A stretch of DNA of 64,000 nt. Origin: Bagarius yarrelli. Its lineage: Eukaryota; Chordata; Actinopteri; Siluriformes; Sisoridae. This document shows positions 12,533 through 25,554 of this stretch, piece after piece (position 1 is the first letter of the stretch; every line of letters starts with the position of its first letter). The notes beneath the pieces are model-generated. The model did not search any database. It saw only the letters and a list, made by a program, of their open reading frames with translations, and was not told where the DNA came from. A program made the translations under genes and the position numbers. The stretch lies in assembly GCA_005784505.1 (NCBI GenBank), contig VCAZ01000006.1, positions 8,089,724-8,153,723 of the forward strand, written 5' to 3'.

Positions 12533-15500
12533 ATCTCATCTTATTCATTATCCTATCCTGTCCCACCCCTTTCTTCCCTGTCCCTTCCCTTTCAGGCCCT
12601 TTCCATTCTCCATAACCCCTCCCCTCCTCCTTTTCCTTTCCAGCTGTTAGTCTCTGCTTGGTATTTACTGTTTAGCACAGCAGATGGCAGCATTGCCCTG
12701 TCAGAAAATTTTGGTTTCTTATCCAGACGTGCTTTGCTGTCACAATCACAGTCTCAGACTATGATGTCATCTTTATTCAGCAGAGCATATGTATTCAACA
12801 GTGAAACAATCACAGGTTATTATACCGGCTTTTTTTACTTGTGTAGCCTAATTTTTAGGATTGCTTTCACAGTATAAATCTTACGTTAGTGAAATCTGAT
12901 TAAAATGCCGGTTTATATTATAACAGCATCCATTTATGTCCTCCCTGATGGGAGTTTCTAGGTTTCTGTGTGAAATCACACTAATATGTTGACCTTTTCT
13001 TCAGTAGCCCGACACAACATGTGTGAAAAATGAATTAAAACTGGATTTACATCATTCGGAATCGATTCATGTGTATTAGTGATCGATGACAGGCTGGCAT
13101 ACCTGACCTTATATATTGCTGGTGGAAAAATATATGTTGCATCAGTTGACTTTTAGCATGATTAATATACCCCACACCTACATTTATTATCAGTTGGAGT
13201 AATTATATTAAGCCTTGCCCAGGTAAACCTGAAGCAAGCAGGACCACTGCTGCAATAATCTAATAGCAAAAATGTATTAAACCTAATCTGGTTTATCCAG
13301 TGCTTGTTTTGTGCCCGTCTGTCAATTTACGTTAAGGATCATCCATCTAATATGTTTAATGTCTGGCATTAAAAAAAGTGGATACTGGTGTGTGCCAGAC
13401 CAGTGATTTAGGCAGAAAAACAAGCCTTATAGTGTAACACAATTTGGAGTCATTATTGTTATTATATCATCTAGACCGTGTGATATAATACAATCTTTTA
13501 TCCTAATACTTTGAAATTGTTTAGCTATTGATAGACAATGGATTTAATCTATAAAAACTTTTCTAGGGACAGGCAGCCCAGAAAACATGTTTTCATATCA
13601 GTTAAAGGAAGACATGATGGTTGATGAGAACATATAATAATAAAAGATATAGCATAGTGTAGTGTGCTTCAGTCTCTCTAGGGCATTATCATATTTTTAG
13701 AGCTGATAAAACACAACCTTTTCACAAGTTAGCATTAGCTGGTAGTTATTTTCTGTGAATGTGAACTTAAAGCAGGGGATGTGCACATTCGTTATTTATT
13801 TTCTTTACCTAGTCCATATAACTGTCATCTATACTCCTTTTTTCAAGAGCTTGGGTGAGTCACTGTGTAAGATTCACACAACACTGCCACAGCAAAATAA
13901 GACTCAGGGATGGCTCGAATGCTTCTTACATATCACAGGTCTGAGAAATGACTCGTACACTGGATTACAGGGTCACCTGTAACATGTGAATCTGCTAACC
14001 TCATATTAAGTATGGTAGATCCTATGAGGAATAATACGATAGTGTGGCTTGCTGATTGTAAGGGTTAATTTTGAAGAGCATGTTGTGTTTCTGTGCAGTA
14101 TTTTATTGTCCGGCAGACATAATGAAAACTATTACCAGCACAATAATTTCTTTTTTAGGAAATTAGTGACATTAAGTCTGTCAGTGCTCTTTTGCAAATA
14201 ATACTAATTTGTTCATGAAGGGAAATTGTATTGCATTTTTGCACACATCAGACTTTAAAGTATCACATATCAAAGGGATGTAAGCAAACTGGTCCAAGCT
14301 TTCAGAAAGTCTATAGTCACATGGTGAGCAGAAAAGCATGGCAGAATCTGCAACACATTAAACTTTAAGATAAAAGCAGAACAAAATAATAATTAATTAA
14401 TAAACTGAACAAAAGACTAATAAAGAGAGTGCAGTGCCTATAAAAGTGCACATTCCTGTTCATGTGGTCTTCTGGGTTGTTGTTTTTTTGTAGTTTATCC
14501 ATTTTATCATTGGTGTTTTTTGCATTCTTAGATGCTTTTCTGCTGGCCATAGTTGTAAAAATAATTGCACACGATTCCTAACAGCTTTAACAAATCAGGC
14601 CATTTGTACACATGTTCCTATAAAAGTGGACTGTGAGTGAACAACTCCCATGATGCTAACTAGGTCAGTTCTTTAATCTAGACATTTAATAAGAGCAGAA
14701 CTACCATCAATCAGCTTCTGTCAATGAACTATTTTAAATTTGGCTTTAAGTATAACAGTAGTAAGTAATAAAGACACTTACTGACTTTGTCAATTACTGG
14801 TAAACCTAAGCACATGGGGAGAAGATGGGTGACCCGATAGCAGATGTGGAACTGCTGCATAACTGACATACATAACTGACATACAAATAAATGGGGTTCC
14901 CTTCATCATACGGGAACCACTATGGAAAAATTAAGGGCATTGACATTTAAAAAGCTACAAATAGCGAACCACTGTTTATGACATTCGAGCTGAATAGCCT
15001 GAACAAGATTGACCATACATGAGGTATACTTTGCTGGACGAGACATATTTATTCAGGTAAATGGCTCTAAATATATCTTGGCATGTATAATCAGAATATG
15101 CACAGAATTAAAGCATATGTGATGCCTTAACTAACCAAAACTGCAAAAATATCTTTCTTTGCACAGAGGCACTAAACATTGCAGCACAAGCAATAGATCT
15201 GACTGTGCAGAGAGAGCCCAATTAAATAAGAAATGGAAAATGGTGCAAAACAACATTCACATATTCAGAACTCTCAGGACTTTCAAAGCCAGGCGGATAA
15301 ACTAATGAAAGGCAAACATTAAGTATTAATAGAAAGCATTTATTCTAAAAAGATAAAGCATAAATCCATCTGAAAATATAGTTTTGAAAGATAACCAGCA
15401 GAAGCACTGCCAGGATTAGCGAGAAACACATGTTTATCATATGTGTCAATTTAAGTGGTTGCTCCTAAACCTGGTTGGAAGAATGCTAATGTGCATAACA

Positions 15501-17278
15501 ATTGTTTTAAGGGAATCTATGAATGAAATATAAGATAATCAATTTTTTGATTAACAGTTTTAAACCCTGCTAAGATTTATTCGCTCTTCTATACTGATTT
15601 TCTTACTTCTCTTTTTTTAAATTAGTCAGAAAAGTCACATTTAAAGAAATGTTTTCCTTAGACTTAATATTCGGAATTGGTTTTGTGCGGTTTTGTATCG
15701 CAAAACAAAATGTTCTTAATTGGTCGTTATTTGAACAACCTGCTCTTGAGATGCTTCCATGTTACAGATGATGAAAGGATGAAACAATTAAAAGAATAAA
15801 TGGTAAACTTTGTGCAATAGATTACTTACTATATCGTAGCTAAATTTAGGTTTTAAAGGGAAAAAAAGCTCCATAAATTATTTATTAATATAGTGTTTCT
15901 ATAACTCTTACATGTTTTTAATTTTAGTGCCAGTTTATCTGTCTTGCTTGAGTGTAATTAGATCTACTAATCTATCACATTCTGTCAAAGCTCTTTTAAC
16001 GCAGAGCTGAATTTTACTAAGTACCCTTCCATTAGCCAAATATCACACAATGCTTACACTTATGCACTATCATCTCAATAACATGGCATTTATTTTACTT
16101 CCGAGAACACAGGTTTATGCCTGTGGTGGGAATAATAAGATCATAGTGCATCGCTTTGTCTGCTCCCTCTTAATGAACTCTTATTCATTTATGTTAAACA
16201 TACAAATAGTTACACAATAAAAACATTCGTACATTTTTATATCTTTATGTTGGAACAGAAATATATGCCAGGGGCTGGTTGCAAAAATCGGTGTGCTGAG
16301 CTCTCTGTCTGGCTCAGAGCTACCCCGCTGATTCACAATCAGAAACAGTCAGTGAAAAAGTGCAGCCTAAAAGGCTATGCCATGAAGAAACATGGGCACA
16401 CAATTAAAGCACTGAAAAGGTCAGTGTATTAGAACTCAAGCCTTGACGGAGGCATATTTACTTGGTTGTTTTTTTGCCTGTTCTTTAATGTTTGCCCCAC
16501 AGCTGCAGCTGCACAGAGACTATCAATCAAATAATAAATGATCTTCTTTGTTAGACCTTTTAGGTTTAGAATAACTAAAAAACTATGTCTGATTAGACTT
16601 CATGTAACTTCTCCTAAAAAGATGTCAATGTGGAACCTCAATTTAGGACCCTTAAAGGTGTCTCAATTTACAAGTCAGATTATACTAAAAAAAAACAATA
16701 AAGTTGCAGAATTGTAGAATAAGTAACTTGCCATTTATTACACATCACACATTTTCTGGATATCACCTAACATCACCTGATACTGAATTATAGTGATATT
16801 TAAACTAGTTCCACACTGTTCCACCTTTCTTTCACTTCTCCAGTCACACTTTTAAACCAGACATATGGTCATGCTGTCACCTGCCAAATGCTCAGTGAGG
16901 TTCAGGTCCTGCTCCAGGAGCCCTTGCCAGTCAGTCCAGCCAACTCCCCATAAACCCAGCTCTGGAAATTATGCTAACTGGACTAGTGAACGAACAGACC
17001 AGAAACAGGCTTGTTTACTGATTCACTCAGTACAGAATAGCATTTTTGAATAGTGTACAAGCTGTCACTATAGAGACATTTTGAAGACAGATTTTTTTAC
17101 AGAAAGCTATGAAAAACAGTATATTGTATGCTTAGGCTTAGGCATTTCAAATCTGGATACACCACATTATTGCCTGGGCTCACAACTGACCGGGGTCTCC
17201 GTTAATGGAACCACATAGTTTGGGAGTCCCTGGATTAGTATTAGTATTAGTTTTAGTAGTAACAGTGAGAAATAGTTG
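12533..17278. other. Long unique stretch, weak repeat hints only
   Basis: No gene was recognised in 4.7 kb. A pyrimidine-rich segment follows at 12540-12650. At 14428-14445 'gcagtgcctataaaagtg' recalls the terminus of some Tc1-type elements, and 14545-14605 has words ('ggccatagttgt', 'caaatcaggcc') seen in fish DNA elements, but no partner terminus was found. The remainder looks like neutrally evolving AT-rich DNA. Confidence 0.4.
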
Positions 17279-17378
17279 TGCTAGGCAAGGCCCTTAACCC
17301 CCAATTACTCAGTTGTACGAATGAGTAAAAAGGTTAGTCGCTCTAGATAAGGGCGTCTGCCAAATGCTGTAATGTAAT
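17279..17378 (+). repeat. tRNA-headed SINE, 3' part
   Basis: Body and tail of the SINE family at 1381: 'caaggcccttaaccccca', then 'gtcgctctagataagggcg' and 'tctgccaaatgctgtaa'. The tRNA-like head is missing. It abuts the unclassified repeat beginning at 17379. Confidence 0.8.
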
Positions 17379-17418
17379 GTTCTTTCATAGGGCCCAAAAT
17401 TGCTAGCGGTGCCCCTGC
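17379..17418 (+). repeat. Unclassified dispersed repeat, terminal part
   Basis: 'tctttcatagggcccaaaat' followed by 'tgctagcggtgcccctg' is nearly the same as 57369-57403 and similar to 6939-6960. It lies directly against the SINE tail at 17378, suggesting that one element inserted beside or into the other. Confidence 0.6.
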
Positions 17419-18424
17419 ACCTGACTATGAATGTATGCAGATGTCGAAGTGTCATATGTCGAATATACTGTATGTCTATCCACATATTAATTATGTGCAA
17501 AATTGAGACCTCTGCAAAACCTCTCAACCTTAAAACCACCGTAGCACTTTCTGACAATGTTAATTTCAATGAGCGGTATAATGTGTAACATAAGCTAATG
17601 TGTAAGAACCAAACAAATTGTATGTTAAGCATCTAAAACTGTTTGATCTGTAGTGCTTGTCTGTGTGGGTTTCCCCTTAGGTTCTCTGTTTTATAGTGGA
17701 AACTGGCCAAATACGGCAAAATAATTTAACTGTATGAAAGATTTAAACTGTCATTTTACAATACACACTGAAAGGAAAGAAAACCGAGTGAGTAAAATAT
17801 GCACATTGTGTAGATTGTGTTTCTGTAGACACAATTAAAGCAAAGGCTCGGTGTAAGACCAAAGAGTAACCAGTAATTACCTCTAATTAATGTGGACCAT
17901 TTAAAATACACGATTCATAAGTTAAGAGCCATGCTTCATAAGAAAGCTAATCACCCTGTACACACTGTTCCTCACTCTCCTGTCTGGTTCAAAGTTACAG
18001 AGCTATTAGCACTCAGACCATTAGATTTAGAGACAGTTTCTGTGCAGACCACCAGGTTGATCAATAAACACTAAAATTTAGCTACATTTAAACACAGTAT
18101 TGCATGCTTAAATTTTGGACTCATTAAACTCATTTGCGTAGTTTTTGGCAATTTAACATTACTTTGCTATTTATGGTGGCTCCTTGGGCTCATTTATACC
18201 GCTATAATCTCAATGGCAAATTTGTCTTGTGCAACGTTTTCCTGTATATTTGCTGTGTAAGTCAAGTATTTCGGAATTTAACATTCTCTATAATCTGTGT
18301 TTTTGAATTTAGTTCCAAAATGGACAATAACCAGATAAAGATTTTGTTCACATTTTTGTGGCTGTTTCTAACATCACTTCTGCAAATAGTAAAGAGAGTG
18401 TTACAATTCATAAACCCCTATTCC

Positions 18425-18594
18425 AGAGCACCCTTATCCAGAGCAACTTACATTTTTCTAATTCATACAACTGAGCTACTGGGGGTTAAGGATCTTGTTC
18501 AGGGGTCCAGCAGTGGTAACTTGGAATTGCTTGGAATGGAACCCACAATCTTCCAGTTAGCAGTCCCCCATCTCAACCACTGAGCTACCACCTT
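18425..18594 (-). repeat. tRNA-headed SINE, minus strand
   Basis: Reverse-complement copy of the 1381 family. The tail reads 'acccttatccagagcaac' on the plus strand, the body 'actgggggttaaggatcttg', and the head ends in 'caaccactgagctaccacc'. It forms the C-terminal part of a 149-codon open frame at 18134-18583, which is therefore not a gene. Confidence 0.85.
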
Positions 18595-19977
18595 CCCCCA
18601 GGCTTAAATATCTATAGAAAATAAACTGTTGCCTGTATAAAGGATTACACATCATACAAAGTTTGTAATTAATACTCGCTTTGTCAGATATGACAGCTCA
18701 TAAAGCTAAGGTTCTTTCAGGTCCTGTTTGCACAACACTTCTAGTTCTGAAATAGCTTTAGAATATCTGGCATTTACTGCATCTTCTAGATTTAACCACA
18801 TCTTTTTAACAATAGTCAAGTTAGAGAAATATAAAGAGATTCCAAAAGCTTCAGCTCATATTTCTTAATGTAGTTTATGTTGAATTTTAGGATTTGTTTT
18901 AAGATATTGTCTTATTGTAGATGTCAGCTAGTTTATTTTAGCTTTCGGTTCCTCGCTATTATCTATTAAAGCTATGCTCCCATCTACCCAAGCAGGTTTT
19001 CCCATGCCCAAGCATGACCCCTCACACTTGACAGAAATATACAGATATGTTAAACACTATTCCTCTTTTCTGCTTGGTGATTTTAGTGAAATTTTTACTT
19101 CATACAGCATTCTGTTTCCAAAAATATGTATAGCTTATTAAGAATATATTTTGGATGTTTTACACACTTTTGCCATAAGGTTACAAAAAAAGTTTCTTTC
19201 CCATACTACAAAGAAATACAAGCAACCTTCAATTATGTTTTAACTGCCTGCTGGCCCTTGCTTTAATACAGGGCTATAATGTCCTATTAATTTGTATGTT
19301 TATCCAGTAAAAAGGCATTTCCTGGACCTCTGGATTACATCCTGTAGTTTGCCTTAACTGCAATTTTTAAATGACAGTGGGAAGCTTTTCTAAGAAAACA
19401 ACTAAGATGTGAAATATTTCTGTAGAAAAGTAAGCAGGAGAGTGAGTCAAAGTCTACAGGCATGTTCTGGCTAGTTCTCTATAAGGCTTGAAATAGTCTA
19501 CCGACCGAAATCCTAATCAAAAACACATCAACATCAGCTGTGAAAGACAAATTGTGGGTACTATACACAGCTATGTGTCTACTGAATTGTTTTTTTTTTG
19601 TTTTTCTTAAAAATTAACACAATCCTTCTGTCTGGCTATCCTAACAGCAATTTTTTGTGAAGCACAGTATGATAAGGTGTGGGTTTGTATATACTGTGGG
19701 TTTTATTCCTCAAAAGGGATACTGTTCTTTCCCCTGTTTATTTAATTTTATACAGACATTTGTATTCATTTACGAAATGCAGATTACTATGCATCATAAA
19801 ACTATGCAAAGACAGTTTAAACTAGTTGTCTTCTTTGGGGAAAAGCATAAAAGTTATTTTTTTTATATAAAGTTTAATCATGCAATCAATATATTTGTTA
19901 TTATACAGTTTATCTTTTATTTTACATTTTTTTCGGTGGACTTTTTTATCTAAAAAAAAGAAGCTCCTCTTCCGGGA
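18595..19977. other. Unique AT-rich sequence
   Basis: No gene, RNA or element terminus was recognised. The frame at 19657-19953 is rich in Phe and Tyr from T-rich DNA and has no family signature. Confidence 0.45.
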
Positions 19978-20468
19978 ATTCCATATGTGTTAAAACGCTT
20001 TGGAAACACCGCTTTATAACCTTTGCCATGAAGCACATACGTAATCAAGCAAATTAAAAAACAATACATCATAGGCAGGTAATATCATGGACCAGAATGT
20101 AATGCTTTATAATGCTTTAGGAACAGTAGTGTGCATAGGTAAGTATGTTATTTCGGGCACTGATTGTGAACATTTACCAATGCTTCATTCCTGTCTGGCT
20201 ATTTTCAAAGAAGATGGCCAGACATGGAGTCCCTAAGGCTTGGGCCCTGCTGCTTCTGAGGCACAGCGCAGGTTAATGTCTTGAGGCTCCCAGACGGACC
20301 TAACAGAAGAGTATTAGACAGGCCTAGCCTTATGTCGCTTCTTAATTGCTATCTTGGTAGGCTCAGACTGGATAAGAAAAAAAAGGCTTTTGTTCAAGAC
20401 AGAACTATCTGTTCCCGACTGCAGCATCATCTTTGGTGGCCTCTAGGCTACCCAACAAGGTTTTAAAT

Positions 20469-20978
20469 ATGATATCCACCTTGGTACGAAAGGCATATGT
20501 CTCAGCATGTCAGGCAGGAGCATGCCTACATACAGTGACCATGCTACAGGCCTTCCAGGCAGACTGACTAAGGAACCTGGATAAAGGAAGGTAGATAAGG
20601 TAGATCTTCTCAAACTGCATTTGGCCACATATTTTTCTCAGGGCTACCTAAGAAACAGCCATAGCTATCAGCCGTTCTAACACAGCTAATGTGCTGCTAA
20701 AGGAAGAAAGCTTTTCCAGTATGGAGAAAAAAGGAGAGGCTTACCTCCTGGATGGCCCAAACAATTTGCTGCATCCCATAGGTACCTACTTCACTGCTTC
20801 CAGGTCTAAGGGATGCTGGCCCAGAGCATCCCGGACATTTAGCTCCTCATATCAACTGGCACAAAACGCAGCATTGCCACTCGCAGTCGGTGAAGATCAA
20901 AATAGCGAGGCAGTGACAACAGCCAGGGACCTCAGCGAGAGAGGTTCAAGGACCATCACTCCCCCCACTCTGCACTGA
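20469..20978 (+). pseudogene. DIRS ORF1 (gag-like) pseudogene
   Basis: One reading frame, broken by stops at 20565-20567 and three further places before 20690, carries the order of motifs found in fish DIRS ORF1: VRKAYVSACQAG...LHTVTMLQAFQAD, then L.NLDKG, then FLRAT.ETA.AI.RS, then EKKGEAYLLDGPN. The frame is the same before and after the stops, so decay has been mainly by nonsense substitutions. The presumed product is the nucleocapsid-like structural protein of the element. The identity comes from my memory of the family pattern; a protein profile search would settle it. Confidence 0.6.
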
Positions 20979-21044
20979 TTGCGCTGCTTCTGGAGCGAGT
21001 AGGCCAGGACAGGGTTACACTGTTGCTCGTAGCTCAGGATGTTC

Positions 21045-21119
21045 TGTTCTTAGTTTTATGAGCGTACAGCACTTTGGTCAACTATGTTGTGCTTTAAAAA
21101 TAAACTTGACTTGACTTGA
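21045..21119 (+). repeat. LINE-like 3' tail inserted in DIRS remnant
   Basis: The segment has 'cagcactttggtcaactatg' and then 'gctttaaaaataaacttgac' with a terminal repeated 'ttgac' unit. This is the form of a non-LTR retrotransposon (or dependent SINE) 3' end. It interrupts the DIRS element between its ORF1 and YR remnants. The same tail occurs inverted at 52254-52305. The 5' limit is unclear and could reach back to about 20985. Confidence 0.6.
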
Positions 21120-21179
21120 GGATAAACCTCGCCTCGCAAGCGGGGAAATTCTTATCAGAATTTATGGAAACTGTGGACG

Positions 21180-21365
21180 TGGCCCCTGAGGGGGCATAGG
21201 TCTTAGCAGAAGGTCTCGACCAAGGTCAATAAGACCTTACTCCAGTCCAGAGTTCGCACCACGAGGAAACTCTATGCCTGGAAAGGAAACCAGTTTGTCT
21301 TCTGGTGCAGAGAAAAACAGCAGGACCCAGTTAACTGGCCAGTTGGTGTAGTCCATGGTGTTTAA
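21180..21365 (+). pseudogene. Tyrosine recombinase N-terminal fragment (DIRS)
   Basis: A frame from 21180 to the TAA at 21363-21365 contains WPLRG, one internal stop, then TKVNKTLLQSRVRTTRKLYA and WKGNQFVFWCREKQQDPVN. The pattern 'STRKLYAxKWxxFxxWC...DP' is the start of the YR domain of fish DIRS elements, which inserts the element's cDNA circle by site-specific recombination. The catalytic part (R, HxxR, Y) is not encoded here. A second copy at 38931-39440 holds that part. Confidence 0.65.
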
Positions 21366-23934
21366 TTGTTATGCAGTTACATTATAGGTTGTTAAGAGGA
21401 GTGATGTAGTTTTAGTGGAGCGTACATGGAGCGACAAAAAATTACAACGGTCTAATTTTCTAATTTTCTTATTTTCTCACATACTCTGGTTGGAAGTAGG
21501 GTGCTGCAGGTAATATAGCTCCTCCTTTAGGCTAATAAATATGCGCAATAATCAAGGTTGGTTACAATGACAGCTGTTTTGTCAACAAATTGTAAACAAC
21601 CAGTTATATACTAATTGTGACAGCCTTAGTAAATAATTTATTTTAAGTAAATTTTATTTGGCGCTGGTGTATAACAGCTTCTACTTGTTATAAATATCTA
21701 TATCAGTTCCCATTAACCTTATTAGAGGGATAAATCCTAAGACAAAAACACAACATGTTTATGTACAAATTAAAGCTATATAAGCAAAATCTTTTTCTTT
21801 TAATGGTCATACAACTATTTTAACATTTTAACATCCACTATTACCCACTATCACCTATACCCACTTATATATACTAGAATTAAGTCTGGCTTCTTGGACT
21901 ATCTATAATTTACATATATCAAATATAAAGTACATGTACTTGGTTCCATCTCAGTTAAAATAATTTCCCTTTTGCATTAGTCAATTGCATGCATTTCAGA
22001 CACTTCTAATTGATTCGTTAATAACTCGGTTGCAGAAAACATCACTTGCTGTTCTATTACTCTTGACCTTTTTAAAATTGTAGCCTCAATTGAGTGTGCA
22101 GTAAAAGTGTAAGGTCTTTTTTGCACTCTGATTTCCGCATATTTTATTTCAATGAGAGCTTTTCACTTGCTTCAAACTGAACACAGCAACCCATGAATAA
22201 CCAGTGTAAATATATAAAAAAAATATATATCAATTTTAAAAATTTATATATAATTATTATGTGTTATTGATTTTGTGCAAAAAAAAATTGATTATGCACG
22301 AAATTTCTTTACAACTGCATCCTTAATACTGTAAATAGTGCAAATATATAATCTCTGTAGCTGGATTTGCAAAAACTAAGCAATAATCTGACTGTTTGAC
22401 TCCTCCTGTAAACAGAGTTCATACTGATATCACTCAACACACAAAGCAGATGAGTAAACAGCTCGAAATTGAATACAAATATTATCTCTATTTATTTAAA
22501 CACTAAAACTCAAAGGGGTGCGCTGAGCCTATAAGGCTAGGCTGTCCTAGCATAAAGACATGACCTATTATCCTTGAAAAGTAAAAGCATGTGTCAAAAC
22601 TAAGCGGGGATGAGAAATGATTAACCAAGTGCAGATTGAAAAAGCTGTCTGCATCTCTTGAGTCAATTATGCCCGAAACTTCGCGTAATTGAGTTAAGAC
22701 CCCAATACAAACTACTGTGATTTTAAATGAGCTAGTATTAGCTAGTATTTAGCAATTCTCTCCCCACATCCCTTAAGTTTATGTTTTGTGTTTGCTGAGC
22801 TAAAGTATACAGGATAAGTGTAAGTATACTATGCATAACCCAAAATAAAGATAAGCAAGGTGTACAGTTTGTTATGGCGACAATATTTTCATGGCAGGAT
22901 GACAGGGCTGATAATTTAGTAAAAGGATGGGAAATACTTATCAGAGACTGCTATCAGTAGCTTGGTTTATAACCTTACAGTGGCAGGCTGTTCTGTAAGA
23001 CCATCTTGAAAAGCTAATATTTGGTTTCGCTAAATGTCATATTGTGATTATTATTATTATCATCCCTTCTGGTCCTCTGAAAAAAATTCAAAGATGGGAT
23101 GGACACCTCTCTACCGATGGCATCCTTTTGATGGTCCTCAGTGACCTGTCAGCTTATAAGCTTTTTTTCTGTTGCCTTCTCTGTGTGTATTGTTTGGGAG
23201 CAGGGCATGTTAGATCAGCTCTTTAGGGGGCTGACTGCGCGACTCTTTAAACTTGGCAACTGCTGATGACAGACTTGTGGACTTCAGCGGCTTCTGAAGG
23301 TACAGACGCTCTGCACTGTTGTCCATAGCTCTATAGCAGACTAGATTCCTCACACGAGATTTATCACACTGACTTACTAGAGTAAAATTCATTCACAGTA
23401 AATTTCTAAGAGAAATCCTAAAGTCGTTGAATAATTTACTACAAACATATGATTATATTGCTGTGCTGTTTACCCCATTCTCTACAGCAGAAGCCTACAA
23501 TTAATAACTTTTAACATAAATTAGATTCACATTTTGTTTTTGAGTAGGAAAAGAAGGAAATGTTTCTGAGAATAGAATTTGCTCAGACACTCAGCTAGGA
23601 AAGGGAAGGTGCAGCTCTTATTGGCTGGTACAAGTCACAGAGACCGAGCATGACAGTAGCTGTCATGTTTGTGGCTGCACTTTAGTGGAAAGCATCATAA
23701 GTGAATGTCACAGCTTTTTCTTCTTTATCTTTTTCCTTCAACACCTCTCAGTAATGTCCTGTGGGGAAGAACCCAGTTGGAGATTTGGTTGTCCTGGTAG
23801 GGAAGAAAAGACAGCAATAGAAATGCCCAGGAGAAAAAGTGTGACGTTAACATGAAACTGTGTTGGCATAGATAAACAATATGTCATATTGTCCTAAGTG
23901 AAAGAATACAACTATTTTAACATATATTTCTAAA
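21366..23934. other. Unique AT-rich DNA
   Basis: No gene was seen. An A/T-only stretch lies at about 22210-22260. Nothing in the short frames, including those at 23044-23226 and 23210-23392, resembles a known protein. Confidence 0.45.
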
Positions 23935-24030
23935 TTAGGGGTGGCACTTTTTATGTCTGATATCAATACCAATGCTATGAACTTGAGTATCTGCCGATAC
24001 CAGTAACAATCCAATATCATATTTTCCTTC
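23935..24030. repeat. Possible hAT-like terminus
   Basis: 'ttgagtatctgccgatacc' with nearby 'gatatcaataccaatgc' resembles the terminal region of fish hAT-like repeats, which contain 'gagtatctgccgataccga'. A candidate opposite end with 'accatatcggtgtatc' lies at 25555-25645, and a LINE lies between. The two ends are not clear inverted repeats of each other. Confidence 0.3.
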
Positions 24031-24549
24031 CTCATAAACAATTTAAGATGTTAACACATTTGTCAGAAGGATGCACTGTGTATAACATAGACTTCTGAAA
24101 AGCGTCAAGCAAACAGTGCCACAGAAAAAATTACATAGCCCACAACATGTACAATACTGCTGAATTTTTATTTAACGAGTTTAAACAGTACCTGTAGCAG
24201 CTGCACCAATCAAAATAAATTTAAAGTGCAACTTTAACTTTTTACAAATTCAAAGAAGCATAATTTCAGTATCAAATACTGGCTGTTACTCCACCTTTAC
24301 TTTTTTAAGTAAACCACAACAAAAATTTATTAACCCCTTAAAATGATGGGTATAAACTCCTTAAAACTGGACTAAACCCCCAGCCTCCCCTGCTTCCTCC
24401 TCTGCAAATGAAGGACTTTGCTTTCTTCTACAATGAGAAGATTAGGAAAATCGGAAAGATCTTCACAACTTTTCCGTCTAATTCTATGCTTTCCACTCAT
24501 GACTTATCTTCTGCATTACTGTCACAATTTTTAAACATCTGCTCCATAC

Positions 24550-25095
24550 AGAATATCTACTGGTGTCCCACAGGGCTCATTACTTGGTCCTTCCTCTTTT
24601 TCCCTCTATACCCACTCCACTGGTAAAATATATTAATTCACATGGTTTCTCCTACTCGACTTGTCTTTTTATTTGAAGCTTATCGGCTGAAATTTAACCC
24701 AAGCTAAAAGTAACCGCTCTTCATCCCAGGAAATTTGTTCCCATTCCAGGATCTTGCAATTACCACAGACAATTCACTGATCTTCCTTTCAACCACTGGA
24801 CAATCAACTGTCCTTTCACTTACATGTTGCTTACTTGACACAATCCTGTTTTACAACATCATCACTGTACAAAGTAGACTACTGCAACTTGCTCCTGGCT
24901 GGTCTACCTCTGAGTGCAATTCATCCTCCGCAGAATGCAGTTGGAATCAATGTCGAAACAGCAGAGTCACTGCCAGTAAATAAAGATACTGTGTTGCTTT
25001 TTCCAACAGTTTTTGTGATCTAGCATACCAGTATTTTGCTGTTTAATGATGAGAACCTAAAGCACTGAATAAGAGCTTCTGCTAAATTATGTGAA
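24550..25095 (+). mobile_element. L2/CR1-like LINE, reverse-transcriptase remnant
   Basis: The reading STGVPQGSLLGPSLFSLYTH at about 24555-24620 is the core GxPQGS...LFSLY motif of non-LTR reverse transcriptases. The following FxDD block is deleted. Downstream, in shifted frames, come FIPGN.FPFQDLAITTDNSL and DYCNLLLAGLPLSAIHPPQN, patterns of the RT thumb and C-terminal region in L2/CR1-like fish LINEs. The 3' end at 25056-25095 ('aataagagcttctgctaaat') matches the tail of the tRNA-headed SINEs in this window. There are multiple deletions and frameshifts, so it is inactive. Confidence 0.75.
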
Positions 25096-25554
25096 TGTTT
25101 TATGAACTGGATTGCCTGGACTCTATACTGTGTAAATACATCAGCTTTGTTATTGTTTATGGATCAATGGCTTTAAATGTAAGACATTCTCATTTTTAGT
25201 GTGTTTATTAGCCTGACAAAAACAGTTTCATAAGATATGCGGCATGTTTAACTTTATTTATTACTCTTATTGATCTGCTTAAAATTGAACACACCTTTTG
25301 TGTGACAGTTAAGGTTTTATTGCTTTTATTGGATCGGATTGTGCATCCCTATTTTAAATACAGTATAAATGTGTGGTATAAATATATATTTGTGGTTATA
25401 TTTCTTTTTGAATCTTTTAAATTGTGCATTACAGAAAACTATTTTTTTTCCCTTTTCCTTTCCTTTACCCCAGTCTGGGTTGGAAAACTGGACCTTTGTT
25501 CAGGCCAAACACAATGAACCCCCTAAGCTTGTGTTTGAAACCAGGTAGCTAAAA

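Larger units (their letters stand above)
19978..21365 (+). mobile_element. DIRS-like retrotransposon, decayed
   Basis: Plus-strand remnant of a tyrosine-recombinase (YR) retrotransposon. In order: a terminal segment at about 19985-20120 that matches 38670-38800 near the second copy (shared 'tttataac', 'tttgcc.tgaagcac', 'gaccagaa.gta'), an ORF1/gag-like remnant (20469-20978), an inserted LINE-like tail (about 21045-21119), and the N-terminal end of the YR coding region (21180-21365). The reverse transcriptase and RNase H region that should separate ORF1 from YR is missing, so there is a large internal deletion. Family knowledge: DIRS elements encode gag-like, RT/RH and YR proteins, lack an integrase, and have unusual terminal repeats. 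Confidence 0.65.

Noticed and set aside
14365..14640. Tc1-type element
   Set aside because: Terminus-like 'gcagtgcctataaaagtg' but no partner end or transposase remnant found.
18134..18583. 149-codon open frame
   Set aside because: Its C-terminal third is an inverted SINE and the rest is T-rich DNA giving Phe/Leu-rich protein with no family motif.
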